From contig JAHCHD010000016.1 of the NCBI GenBank assembly GCA_026129915.1, forward strand, positions 1 to 47,420: 47,420 nt of DNA, given 5' to 3'. Positions 37,238 to 44,944 of this stretch are shown here, one piece after another. The DNA is from Bryobacterales bacterium (lineage in GTDB: Bacteria; Acidobacteriota; Terriglobia; Bryobacterales; Bryobacteraceae). Under the pieces are notes generated by a model, which was not told the DNA's origin, did not search any database, and saw nothing but the letters and a program-made list of their open reading frames with translations. The position numbers and the translations under genes were made by a program. Numbering within the stretch: the stretch's first letter is position 1; every line of letters begins with the position of its first letter.

Positions 37238-38197
37238 ATGGCAGTGAACGCGGAACTCGACGTCCGGGAAGATGCACTGGCGGAACCCCTTCCGGCATGG
37301 AAGCGCACTGGCAGCCACATTGCCGCTGTTCTATTGGCCGTGGTGTTTCTGGCCAGCGGCGGCTACAAGATGCTGATGCCGCTTGATGCCGCGGAACGCC
37401 TCACCCAGGTGCTCATTCCGGGCAACCTAAGCGTAGCGGCCGCAGTGGTTTTGGCGGTAACCGAGGTGTTCGCTGCAGTAATGCTGCTCATCCCCCGCTA
37501 CCGGCGCTTCGGCGCGGCAATCATGTTGGCGATGCTGGTGGCCTTCTGCATCTATGTCGGTGTGAATTTTGATCGGCTGCAGGGCGAGGATTGCGGCTGC
37601 TTCCCGTTGGTGAAGCGCGCGGTGGGCCCGGTGTTTTTCATCACCAACTTCGTGATGATTGCACTGGCGGTACTGGCGGGACTCTGGGCGTCGCGTGCCT
37701 CGCGGTGGTTGTTGCCTCAGCCGCTGCGCACAAGCATCGCGGTCTTCGCTCTACTTTCCGTGCTAAGCGTGGGTTCGGCCACATGGGCGTCGGCCCGAGA
37801 AAGCGGTCTGGAAGCACCCGCAACCCTCCGCGTGAACGGAGAGGTGATGCAACTTGCCGAAGCTCCCACATTCCTCTATCTGTACGACCCGGAATGCGCA
37901 CATTGCCTGCAGTCCGCCAAGATGATGGCCACTTGGAACTGGGGCACGACGCGCGTAATCGCCGTGCCCACGGTGAACCCGGACTGGGGCCAGATTCTGC
38001 TGGATGATTCCGGCTTCAAGGCGGAGCTGGCCAAGGACCCCGAAGACGTGAAAGCGCTACGCGGCATCTTTGAGTTCGCCAACCCACCCTACGGGGTGGC
38101 CCTGAAACGGGGCCGGGCGCGAATTACCGTACGGTATGCCGAGTTTACGCCGGAACTCGAAGGCAAACTGCGCGCGGAAGGTTTCCTGGCTCACTAG
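37238..38197 (+). CDS. DoxX/MauE-like membrane protein with thioredoxin-like C-terminus
   Basis: 319 aa from ATG 37238. Four or five membrane helices run from about 28 to 190 (IAAVLLAVVFLASGGYKML, VAAAVVLAVTEVFAAVMLLI, IMLAMLVAFCIYVGVNF, VFFITNFVMIALAVLAGLW, IAVFALLSVLSVGSA). The loop GEDCGCFP is the MauE/DoxX cysteine motif. After the last helix a soluble periplasmic-side domain carries CAHC (YDPECAHCLQSAKMM), a thioredoxin-like active site. The combination suggests a disulphide-exchange role comparable to MauE/VKOR-like proteins, with reducing equivalents passing between CGC and CAHC. It lies downstream of the KdtA-LpxK gene by 52 bases and converges with pfkB. Confidence 0.75.
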   Translation: MAVNAELDVREDALAEPLPAWKRTGSHIAAVLLAVVFLASGGYKMLMPLDAAERLTQVLIPGNLSVAAAVVLAVTEVFAAVMLLIPRYRRFGAAIMLAMLVAFCIYVGVNFDRLQGEDCGCFPLVKRAVGPVFFITNFVMIALAVLAGLWASRASRWLLPQPLRTSIAVFALLSVLSVGSATWASARESGLEAPATLRVNGEVMQLAEAPTFLYLYDPECAHCLQSAKMMATWNWGTTRVIAVPTVNPDWGQILLDDSGFKAELAKDPEDVKALRGIFEFANPPYGVALKRGRARITVRYAEFTPELEGKLRAEGFLAH

Positions 38198-38206
38198 GCC
38201 TTGGGC

Positions 38207-38249
38207 CGGTCCTTCACCCATTGCACCCGGATTTGGGGGGAAAGGACCG
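38207..38249. terminator. Inverted repeat between convergent genes
   Basis: CGGTCCTT (38207-38214) and AAGGACCG (38242-38249) are perfect inverted copies separated by 27 bases, between the two stop codons. There is no T run, so if it terminates transcription it does so weakly or with factor help. Confidence 0.35.
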
Positions 38250-39212
38250 CTAGCTGCAGTCTTGCTCGTCGATCCAGGCCAAGGTTTCATCGAAACCACG
38301 CAAGCCCGCAATAGAACCGGATTGTTGCACGCTCAGCGCAGCCACTGCATTCGCGAAGCGCGCTGCATCGGGGGCAATCTGTCCACGGCGCAGAGCGGCC
38401 AGGTAGCCGGCCACGAAGACATCCCCCGCGCCAGTGGTGTCCGCCACGTCCACATAGAAGGCTGGAATTACCTCCCGGTCGTCCTCATCGCTCAGCAGGC
38501 AGCCCTGCTCCCCGAGTTTCAACAGAACACGGCGCGCGCCCTGCCGGTGCAACGCGTTGGCCATCTGTCCCGCTTCCCGGTGTCCTGTGATCTGTTCGGC
38601 TTCGCGGTCGTTGATGAACAGCAGATCCACTAGCGGCAGACAGGCTTCAAGGTCCTCCAGCCAGCGGCCTTTAGAATCCCAGCCCGTATCGAGCGAAGTG
38701 GTGGCGCCCATGCGATTAGCTCGAAGAAGGCTTGGCGCGGCATGCTCCCGGAATGCAGGTAAGGCAAAGGGGTTCGCCAGGTGGTAGTGCCACGGCACAT
38801 CCTTGGAAAGTTCACAGGCTTGAAACTCCACCGTGCCATCTAGCGCCACCTGGTTCACGCCAGGATGGTGCAGGAAGGCGCGCTCACCTTTGGCGTTCAC
38901 CAAAGCGATGGTGATGGCGGTGCTGGCAGCCATCCGCGGCAAGAACGCCGTGTGCACGCCGGCCTCGTGGAGAAAGCGCAGACAGGCAGTACCCGCCTCG
39001 TCGTCTCCGCAGGCGCTAACTAGAGTCACCGGCGCTCCCAGCTTGGCAAGGCCATAAGCGGTGTTGGCACCGTTGCCGCCAAGGCTGGGGACAATGCTAT
39101 CCACCCACACAGTAGCACCGAACTCGAGGCTCTCCACGGCGCGCACGACTGTGTCGCGGACGAGGTTTCCAGACACGATAAACACACATTCCGCATGTAA
39201 GGCGAACGACAT
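38250..39212 (-). CDS. PfkB-family carbohydrate kinase
   Basis: 320 aa. GGNGANTAYGLAKLG near residue 45 is the first PfkB signature, and DTTGAGDVFVAGYLAALRRG near 256 is the second, with catalytic aspartate in GAGD. Substrate-binding residues do not decide between ribokinase-like, fructokinase-like or nucleoside kinases. It phosphorylates a sugar or nucleoside with ATP in the cytoplasm. It follows the membrane-protein gene by eight bases and is the third gene of the aroF group, so it may be under the same leader control. Confidence 0.88.
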   Translation of the reverse strand: MSFALHAECVFIVSGNLVRDTVVRAVESLEFGATVWVDSIVPSLGGNGANTAYGLAKLGAPVTLVSACGDDEAGTACLRFLHEAGVHTAFLPRMAASTAITIALVNAKGERAFLHHPGVNQVALDGTVEFQACELSKDVPWHYHLANPFALPAFREHAAPSLLRANRMGATTSLDTGWDSKGRWLEDLEACLPLVDLLFINDREAEQITGHREAGQMANALHRQGARRVLLKLGEQGCLLSDEDDREVIPAFYVDVADTTGAGDVFVAGYLAALRRGQIAPDAARFANAVAALSVQQSGSIAGLRGFDETLAWIDEQDCS

Positions 39213-39220
39213 AGAATTGG

Positions 39221-40147
39221 CTACTCGTTAGAAATCAGACTTAGCAGAAAGTTTCGGGAAACCGGCCAACTGCCAACCACCATCGTGCCACTTGCCGTGA
39301 ACTTGCCGGTAGCCAGTACAGAGGCAAACTCCGCGTCGTCGGGCTCCTGCTTTTCAATCTTCAGCAATTGGTTCAGCCATTCGGTGAGTTTCGCAAAGTC
39401 AGCCCCCAGCGCGGAAGCTACATCGGAATCTGCGCACTGTGCGCGGAGCTCCAGCGAGAAGGTATCGTCTTTTGGAACCAGATAGATGGTGGCATGCTGG
39501 GTGCGTTCCAGCAGGCGGAGAAAGCCCTTCAGGCCGGGAGCCAGAGGGTCAGCATCCTTGAGGGCCGTTCCCGTCAGGTGCAGCCAGAACGGTGCCTGTG
39601 GGGGCGTTATGCCGTGGCGATAGTCCAGACGCAGGCGGTCGGCGGCATAGCGGTCCTCTGAAACGGCAAGCGCCATCACATTGCTCCGCCAGGGAAAGAA
39701 GGAGATCTGACGGTCAGGCTGGCTGCCGCCAATGGTGCAGAATTCGTCACGGCACTCCCCGCCCTCTTCCTTCACAAACTCCTGCAGGCGCGTCCAGTCA
39801 AAACGACCGGTGACGAAGAAGAAACGGGCATCGGCAGTGAACGACCAGACGATGCTGTCGAGGTCTTGCTCCCAGTTGAAGCCACTCTTACGAATAAAGG
39901 CTTCGTATTCGGGCTCGCGTGCAGATGGCGCGGCATCGGGTTTCAGCATCCCGTTTTGACGGAGGGCCTCAATGCTGGCGAAGCCCAAGGCAGCGTTCTG
40001 CCCCGGCAGGTGCTGTATGAGGGCTGGCAGCGCAGCGCCTTCCTGGTGGCGCAGCCACAGCCACGCACCAAAAATCGTCGCGCCCAATACAAACACCACA
40101 GGCGCAAGGGTTATGAGTTGTCGACGGAGTTGCACATGCAATTGCAC
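39221..40147 (-). CDS. Membrane-anchored protein of unknown function
   Basis: 308 aa from GTG 40147, one base after the aroF stop, so it is probably translationally coupled to aroF. A single helix (LITLAPVVFVLGATIFGAWLWL) near the start anchors a soluble part outside the cytoplasm. That part has the sequence feel of DUF3352-like or substrate-decoy proteins (ALIQHLPGQNAALGFASIEAL, FFFVTGRFDWTRLQEFVKEEGG). No catalytic motif was seen. Other GTG or TTG starts a few codons downstream are possible. A link to aromatic synthesis is suggested only by position. Confidence 0.7.
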   Translation of the reverse strand: MQLHVQLRRQLITLAPVVFVLGATIFGAWLWLRHQEGAALPALIQHLPGQNAALGFASIEALRQNGMLKPDAAPSAREPEYEAFIRKSGFNWEQDLDSIVWSFTADARFFFVTGRFDWTRLQEFVKEEGGECRDEFCTIGGSQPDRQISFFPWRSNVMALAVSEDRYAADRLRLDYRHGITPPQAPFWLHLTGTALKDADPLAPGLKGFLRLLERTQHATIYLVPKDDTFSLELRAQCADSDVASALGADFAKLTEWLNQLLKIEKQEPDDAEFASVLATGKFTASGTMVVGSWPVSRNFLLSLISNE

Positions 40148-40148
40148 T

Positions 40149-41234
40149 CTATACCGATGATGCCACGAACCGCGCCTTCCCTTCGCCGTCGCATGCGTCC
40201 ACACTTTCGTCCGCGGAATCGAAGCTGGCCTGGCGGAGAGCCAGGTAGGGTGTCAGTTGCCTCTGAAGGTCAGCAAACTCCCCAAGGCTGAGGCTCTGCT
40301 TCCCATCGCTGAGCGCCTCTTCCGGGGCAGGGTGCACCTCTACCATCAGGCCATCTGCGCCTACCGCCACCGCCGCTCGCGACACCGGAATCACCAGGCT
40401 GCGACGCCCGGTGGCATGGCTGGGGTCTACGATTACGGGCAGGTGGCTGAATTCCTTGAGGAGGGCTGCGCCGGCAAGGTCGCAGGTGTTGCGCGTGGAT
40501 TGGTCAAAGGTCCGGATACCGCGCTCGCAGAGCACGATTCTCGAATTCCCCTGGGCAGCGATGTACTCCGCGGCAAGCAGGAATTCCTGGATAGTGGCGC
40601 TGAGACCGCGTTTCAGCAGGATGGGCATACGTGTGGCGCCCGCCGCCTTCAGCAACGCGTAGTTCTGCATATTGCGGGAGCCAATCTGCAGCATGTCAGC
40701 GAACGAGGCAACCAGCGACAGGTCGTGTTCGCTCAGCACCTCGGTAACCATGCCTAGGCCCGACTCATCGGCAGCGCGGCGCATCAGGCGCAGACCCTCT
40801 TCCCCAAGGCCCTGGAACTCGTAGGGCGAAGTGCGCGGTTTAAAGGCACCACCGCGCAACAGGGGCACGCCCAGGCTGCGCAGAAAGCGGGCGGTCTCGA
40901 AGATCTGAGCTTCGCTCTCCACCGAGCACGGCCCCGCAATCACAGGGAAACTGCGACCGCCGAACACGGCGGAGCCCACCCTAACTTCGCTCGGCTCCGC
41001 GCGGTACTCCCGGCTGACCAGTTTGTAAGGGGTGGAAACCCGCACGACGCGGTCCACCTGCGGGAGTGCTTCAAACACATCGCGGGAAGGAAGGCGGTCG
41101 CCCGCCGCTAGGATGCCCAGCAGCACGCGCTCTTCGCCCTGGCTGCGGTGAACGCGGCAACCGTATTGGGTTGCGCGCTCAATTACCAGTTCGATATCGG
41201 CGGCTTCCGCCTCTGGCTTCATGGTGACGATCAT
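40149..41234 (-). CDS. aroF: DAHP synthase (3-deoxy-7-phosphoheptulonate synthase) with N-terminal ferredoxin-like domain
   Basis: 361 aa. Residues 1-80 form a small ferredoxin-like regulatory domain (MIVTMKPEAEAADIELVIERATQYG), as in the Thermotoga-type enzyme, where it mediates feedback inhibition by tyrosine. The barrel starts at FPVIAGPCSVES and contains GGAFKPRTSPYEFQGLGEEGL, DMLQIGSRNMQNYALLK, LLKRGLSATIQEFL, CERGIRTF and VIVDPSHATGRR, all class conserved. It makes DAHP from PEP and erythrose-4-phosphate, the entry step of the shikimate pathway. The transcript begins with an aromatic-rich leader peptide and an intrinsic terminator (41262-41396), so transcription is likely controlled by attenuation, adding to allosteric control. 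Confidence 0.96.
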   Translation of the reverse strand: MIVTMKPEAEAADIELVIERATQYGCRVHRSQGEERVLLGILAAGDRLPSRDVFEALPQVDRVVRVSTPYKLVSREYRAEPSEVRVGSAVFGGRSFPVIAGPCSVESEAQIFETARFLRSLGVPLLRGGAFKPRTSPYEFQGLGEEGLRLMRRAADESGLGMVTEVLSEHDLSLVASFADMLQIGSRNMQNYALLKAAGATRMPILLKRGLSATIQEFLLAAEYIAAQGNSRIVLCERGIRTFDQSTRNTCDLAGAALLKEFSHLPVIVDPSHATGRRSLVIPVSRAAVAVGADGLMVEVHPAPEEALSDGKQSLSLGEFADLQRQLTPYLALRQASFDSADESVDACDGEGKARFVASSV

Positions 41235-41261
41235 GGTGTCTCCTATTGCCAGAGCAGGCGT

Positions 41262-41289
41262 AAAAAAAACCCACTCCAGCGAGTGGGTT
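41262..41289 (-). terminator. Intrinsic terminator (attenuator) before aroF
   Basis: On the minus strand AACCCACTC (41289-41281), loop GCTG, GAGTGGGTT (41276-41268) form a perfect 9-bp stem followed by a run of T (the complement of A62-A67 and more). It ends about 27 bases before the aroF ATG, so it must be bypassed for aroF to be expressed. The 5' arm can alternatively pair with GTGGGTT at 41330-41324. Confidence 0.9.
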
Positions 41290-41312
41290 GATGTTGGATA
41301 CTTGGAGGCCCT

Positions 41313-41396
41313 CTACCGCCGCGAACCCACACCAACCCCGGTGCGCCAATACCAGCGCCAATAGCCGAAGCTCGCAATGGAAGCGGTGAACAACAT
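41313..41396 (-). CDS. Aromatic-rich leader peptide of the aroF attenuator
   Basis: 27 aa, ATG 41396 to TAG 41313. The core GYWRWYWR has Tyr, Trp, Arg, Trp, Tyr, Trp, Arg (codons 41363-41343), and Phe codons lie earlier. The bases following the last Trp codon, CGCACC (41345-41340), can pair with GGTGTG (41333-41328) over a 6-base loop (segments 1:2). GTGGGTT (41330-41324), overlapping segment 2, can pair with AACCCAC of the terminator (2:3). The terminator is 3:4. Ribosome stalling on the Tyr/Trp codons would cover segment 1 and free 2 for 2:3, preventing termination. A possible promoter TTGCGT-N17-TACTCT would leave almost no untranslated leader, so the true promoter is unsure, and no good ribosome site was seen. 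Confidence 0.8.
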   Translation of the reverse strand: MLFTASIASFGYWRWYWRTGVGVGSRR

Positions 41397-41405
41397 CCGA
41401 AGCTC

Positions 41406-41497
41406 AAGAGTAACTCCGAATCCTTCTACACGCAATAGGGCACCACAAAAAAGTGGTGGCAGCGTGCGTTTTTGGCGCTCACTCCGCAGTTACTCTT
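41406..41497. promoter_or_regulatory. Long-range inverted repeat in the aroF/ppa divergent region
   Basis: AAGAGTAACT (41406-41415) and AGTTACTCTT (41488-41497) are perfect 10-base inverted copies, with a further partial match outward, 72 bases apart. Between them CACCAC-AAAAAA-GTGGTG (about 41441-41458) is a second palindrome. They lie between the start of the aroF leader and the start of the pyrophosphatase gene, so they may be paired operators. The first half overlaps a possible -10 for the leader transcript. Confidence 0.4.
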
Positions 41498-41592
41498 TGC
41501 GCCCGCCCGACCCGCTGCGAGAAGATACTACTGTGCCTTTGGCGGGAAGATCCGTGCGGAGGTCGAAGGAAGCGCCGCGGGGGAACCGTAGT

Positions 41593-42291
41593 ATGGAAGC
41601 CGAAACGCCCGAAACACTCTGGAATCTGATGAGCTTACTGTTCAAGCCACATCCCTGGCATGGAATTGGCATTGGGCGTCGTGCTCCCGCGAAGGTCACC
41701 TGCTATATCGAGATCGTTCCCACAGACACTGTGAAGTTTGAGATCGACAAGGTTTGCGGCTATCTGAAACTGGACCGCCCCCAGAAGTACTCGAATTTTT
41801 GCCCTGCGCTGTATGGATTTATTCCTCAGACCTACTGCGGGGACGAAGTGGCTGAGATGTGCAACCAGCGGACTGGACGCACGGATATCGTGGGCGACGG
41901 CGACCCCTTGGATATCTGCGTGCTCACTGAGAAGGAAGTGATGCACGGCGACATCATCCTGGAGGCCATCCCCATTGGCGGATTGCGGATGATCGACGGC
42001 AACGAAGCCGACGACAAGATTATCGCCGTGCTGAACAACGATGCGGTGTATGGCGAATACGAGGACCTCGAAAACGCGCCCTTCCCGGTAATCGAGCGGC
42101 TGCGGCACTACTTCCTTACGTACAAAGACACGCCAGGGTCGAAGAAGATCAGCGAGGTCACCCACGTGTATAACCGCAAGGAAGCGCACGAAGTAATTCG
42201 CCGCAGCATCGCTGACTATCAGGAACGCTTCGGGGCGCTCGCCGGGCTGATGCAGGCGGCTGGCATGACGAAGGAACCAGCCGAGCGGTAG
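41593..42291 (+). CDS. ppa: Inorganic pyrophosphatase (class I)
   Basis: 232 aa from ATG 41593. DGDPLDICVLTE is the exact class I signature with its three metal-binding aspartates. The substrate side is seen in YCGDEVAEMCN and NNDAVYGEYEDLEN. It is slightly longer than the bacterial norm (about 175-180) because of an N-terminal extension (residues 1-30, METLWNLMSLLFKPHPWH-type) and a tail. It hydrolyses PPi to two phosphates in the cytoplasm. Upstream codons back to 41377 are open but unlike the family. Confidence 0.93.
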   Translation: MEAETPETLWNLMSLLFKPHPWHGIGIGRRAPAKVTCYIEIVPTDTVKFEIDKVCGYLKLDRPQKYSNFCPALYGFIPQTYCGDEVAEMCNQRTGRTDIVGDGDPLDICVLTEKEVMHGDIILEAIPIGGLRMIDGNEADDKIIAVLNNDAVYGEYEDLENAPFPVIERLRHYFLTYKDTPGSKKISEVTHVYNRKEAHEVIRRSIADYQERFGALAGLMQAAGMTKEPAER

Positions 42292-42425
42292 CCCCGTTCA
42301 TCGTCTCGGTAGCCTTGCCCCTAGCGTGCCACAGGCTCCAGAAGCAAAGAGATTCATGCATCCAGCCGGGCTCGCAACCAGCATGCCCGCGCCGGATTCA
42401 AGCGAACGAAAGGACACCAGGATCC

Positions 42426-44780
42426 ATGCTGATCTACCAGAAACTCGAAGCGGCCCTGCAGGAGCGAGAGGCCGCCGGACTGCGCAAACGCGAACGCATC
42501 ATCGCCACCTCTCAGGCCACCGAACTCATGCTTTCCGGCTCCAACCAGCCGGTGCTGAACTTCTGCGCCAACAATTATCTTGGCCTGGCGAACCACCCCA
42601 AGGTGATTGAGGCCGCCCACCTGGCGATGAATGTGTATGGTTATGGGCTATCGAGCGTCCGATTCATCTGTGGCACCCAGAAGATCCACAAGCAACTGGA
42701 GGAGCGCATCGCGCGCTTCCTGGGAATGGAGGATTGCATCCTCTACACCTCCTGTTTCGATGCCAATGGCGGGTTGTTTGAAAACATGGTGGGCGCGGAG
42801 GACGTGATCGTCAGCGCGAGGCTCAACCATGCAAGCATTATCGACGGCGTGCGCCTTACCAAGAGCCGCCGGGTGCCCTATGACGAGCGCAGCGCAGCGG
42901 ACTTCGAACGCGCCATGCAAGAAGCGCGCGACGGCGACCCCCAGCACCAGCGCACCGTCGTGGCCATCACCGATGGCGTGTTCAGCATGGACGGAATCCT
43001 GGCGCCGCTTGACCAGTTGGCTCCGCTGGCAAGGAAGTACGGGGCATTGCTTGCCGTCGATGATTGCCATGCCACGGGCTTCATTGGAGAATACGGGCGC
43101 GGCACTGGCGAGCACTTTGGTGTGCAGCCAGATGTAATAACCGGCACACTGGGCAAGGCACTGGGCGGGGCGGTGGGCGGCTTCACCGCGGGCCGGCAGG
43201 TGCTGGTGGAATGGCTTCGCAACACCTCGCGGCCTTACCTGTTCTCGAACTCCATTCCGCCCAGCTTGGCAGCGGGTGCGATGGCCGCATTCGATATCGT
43301 GGAATCAGACGAAGGCGCGCAACTCCGCGCCCAGTTGCAGGAGAACACCCAGCAGTTCCGCACCAGCATGCGCCACGCGGGCTTCGACGTGCCGGAGGGA
43401 ACACACCCTATCGCGCCCGTGATGCTGGGCGACGCGCGCCTCGCGGCCCGGATGGCCGATCGCCTTCTGGAACTGGGTGTCTACGTCATTGGCTTCAGCT
43501 TCCCGGTGGTTCCGAAGGATGCCGCACGCATCCGCGTGCAGCTCAGCGCCGCGCACACCCGCGAGCAGGTAGAGCGATGCGTCGAGGCGTTCACGATTGC
43601 CGCGAGGGAGGAAGGGATCTTCGGTAGTTCCGCCACGGGTGGGCCGGCGGCCGTCGTTACCCCGCGCCCCAAACGCAACATGCGCGCCTGGACCTATAGC
43701 CGCGAGAAGACAGCCGACGGCGGCCACCTGCTGTTGAGCGAAGTCCCCGTGCCCCGGCCGATGCCGGGAGAACTACTGGTGAAGGTGCGCTGCGTGTCGG
43801 TCTGCGGGACCGACGAGGACTTGTTCCGCGCGAAGTTCCCCCAGGTGCAGAACGGCACCATTCCCGGCCACGAAGTCTTTGGTGAAATTGTGGATGTGGG
43901 TCCGAACGTGCGTGGCTTCAAGCTAGGGCAACGCGTGGTGGCTGAAAGCCACTACACGTTGCCAGGCTATCCGGAAGAGGGCATCCTCGGTCTCTGGGGG
44001 CCCAGCGTGAACGGCGAGTATCTGCGCCCGCTGAACGGAGGCTACGCGGAGTATCTGGCGATCCCCACCTATTGCGCACACCTGGTGCCACGCGTACTGA
44101 GCGAGCCGTCGTTCTTCCCATCGCTGCTGGAAGGAGTGGGCAACGACTGCCTGGTGGCCAAGTATCTATTTGACAACGGACTCCTGGGCAGCGTGGCCGT
44201 AATTGGCTGCGGCTACCACGGGCTGATGACCCAGCTCTTCGCGAAGAACTTTGGCGTGAAGCACCTGGCCGCCTTTGAAATTGACCCCGCGCGCATGGAG
44301 CGCGCCAAGAGCTTCGGCGCTGACACCGTGTTCAACTCCATCGCGCCCGAACTCCCCCAGCAGGTGGACACCTTCACCAAAGGCGAGGGCTTCGAGGCGG
44401 TGGTGGATATCGCCGGCGGTTCGCGCAAGGTTTTCGAGCAATGCCTCTCGCTAGTGAAGGACGGCGGGACGCTGGTGCTGTTTGGCCTGTATGGCGATAC
44501 GAGCATTACCATTGAGGGGTACACGCTAAACGACATCATTTTCCGCATGCGAGAACTCACTTTCCAGCATGACGGCAAGCGCATCCACGTAAAGGGCATC
44601 ACCGGGCGGGAGGGCATCTGGCCTTACCTGATCGACACCGTGGCCACGTCACCGGAAATGCAGAAGAAGATCATGAGTCTGGTAACAGTTATGGGCACGC
44701 TCGATCAACTGGGTGCGTACACACTGTCGCTCGACACCACCAAGACTCTGAAGCGCGCCTATCTGCCATTTCCGGGCTAG
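42426..44780 (+). CDS. Fusion of 2-amino-3-ketobutyrate CoA ligase and threonine 3-dehydrogenase (KBL-TDH)
   Basis: 784 aa in one frame. Residues 1-400 are KBL: PLP enzyme with LNFCANNYLGLANHP, VDDCHATGF, and lysine in TGTLGKALGGAVGG. A Gly/Pro-rich linker of about 20 residues (SSATGGPAAVVTPRPKRN) leads at about 419 to a zinc-dependent dehydrogenase: VSVCGTDEDLF (catalytic zinc Cys), IPGHEVFGEI, and GCGYHGLMTQLFAKNFG (nucleotide fold). TDH oxidises threonine to 2-amino-3-ketobutyrate, which KBL cleaves with CoA to glycine and acetyl-CoA, so the fusion links consecutive steps around an unstable intermediate. The structural-zinc Cys quartet typical of TDH is absent. The order is reversed relative to the pathway. 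ATG 42426 has weak AGG-type upstream bases. Confidence 0.92.
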   Translation: MLIYQKLEAALQEREAAGLRKRERIIATSQATELMLSGSNQPVLNFCANNYLGLANHPKVIEAAHLAMNVYGYGLSSVRFICGTQKIHKQLEERIARFLGMEDCILYTSCFDANGGLFENMVGAEDVIVSARLNHASIIDGVRLTKSRRVPYDERSAADFERAMQEARDGDPQHQRTVVAITDGVFSMDGILAPLDQLAPLARKYGALLAVDDCHATGFIGEYGRGTGEHFGVQPDVITGTLGKALGGAVGGFTAGRQVLVEWLRNTSRPYLFSNSIPPSLAAGAMAAFDIVESDEGAQLRAQLQENTQQFRTSMRHAGFDVPEGTHPIAPVMLGDARLAARMADRLLELGVYVIGFSFPVVPKDAARIRVQLSAAHTREQVERCVEAFTIAAREEGIFGSSATGGPAAVVTPRPKRNMRAWTYSREKTADGGHLLLSEVPVPRPMPGELLVKVRCVSVCGTDEDLFRAKFPQVQNGTIPGHEVFGEIVDVGPNVRGFKLGQRVVAESHYTLPGYPEEGILGLWGPSVNGEYLRPLNGGYAEYLAIPTYCAHLVPRVLSEPSFFPSLLEGVGNDCLVAKYLFDNGLLGSVAVIGCGYHGLMTQLFAKNFGVKHLAAFEIDPARMERAKSFGADTVFNSIAPELPQQVDTFTKGEGFEAVVDIAGGSRKVFEQCLSLVKDGGTLVLFGLYGDTSITIEGYTLNDIIFRMRELTFQHDGKRIHVKGITGREGIWPYLIDTVATSPEMQKKIMSLVTVMGTLDQLGAYTLSLDTTKTLKRAYLPFPG

Positions 44781-44944
44781 CTGGCGTCAGCCCACTAGTA
44801 CTCAGTCCATAGCTGAAGTCTCGCCCGGACTGCTACTGTGAAGGGCGTGACGGCCTATGTGCACAATCCGGATGGGCGCACGCTCGCGATGGCTGCGAGG
44901 GTGCGCTCTTCCACGCCCGCATCCACGAGTTGGGGGCGGAAGTC

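Noticed and set aside
41179..41361. Alternative 60-codon minus-strand frame through the aroF leader
   Set aside because: It runs through the terminator and into aroF in another frame; the ATG frame at 41396 with clustered Tyr/Trp codons explains the region far better.
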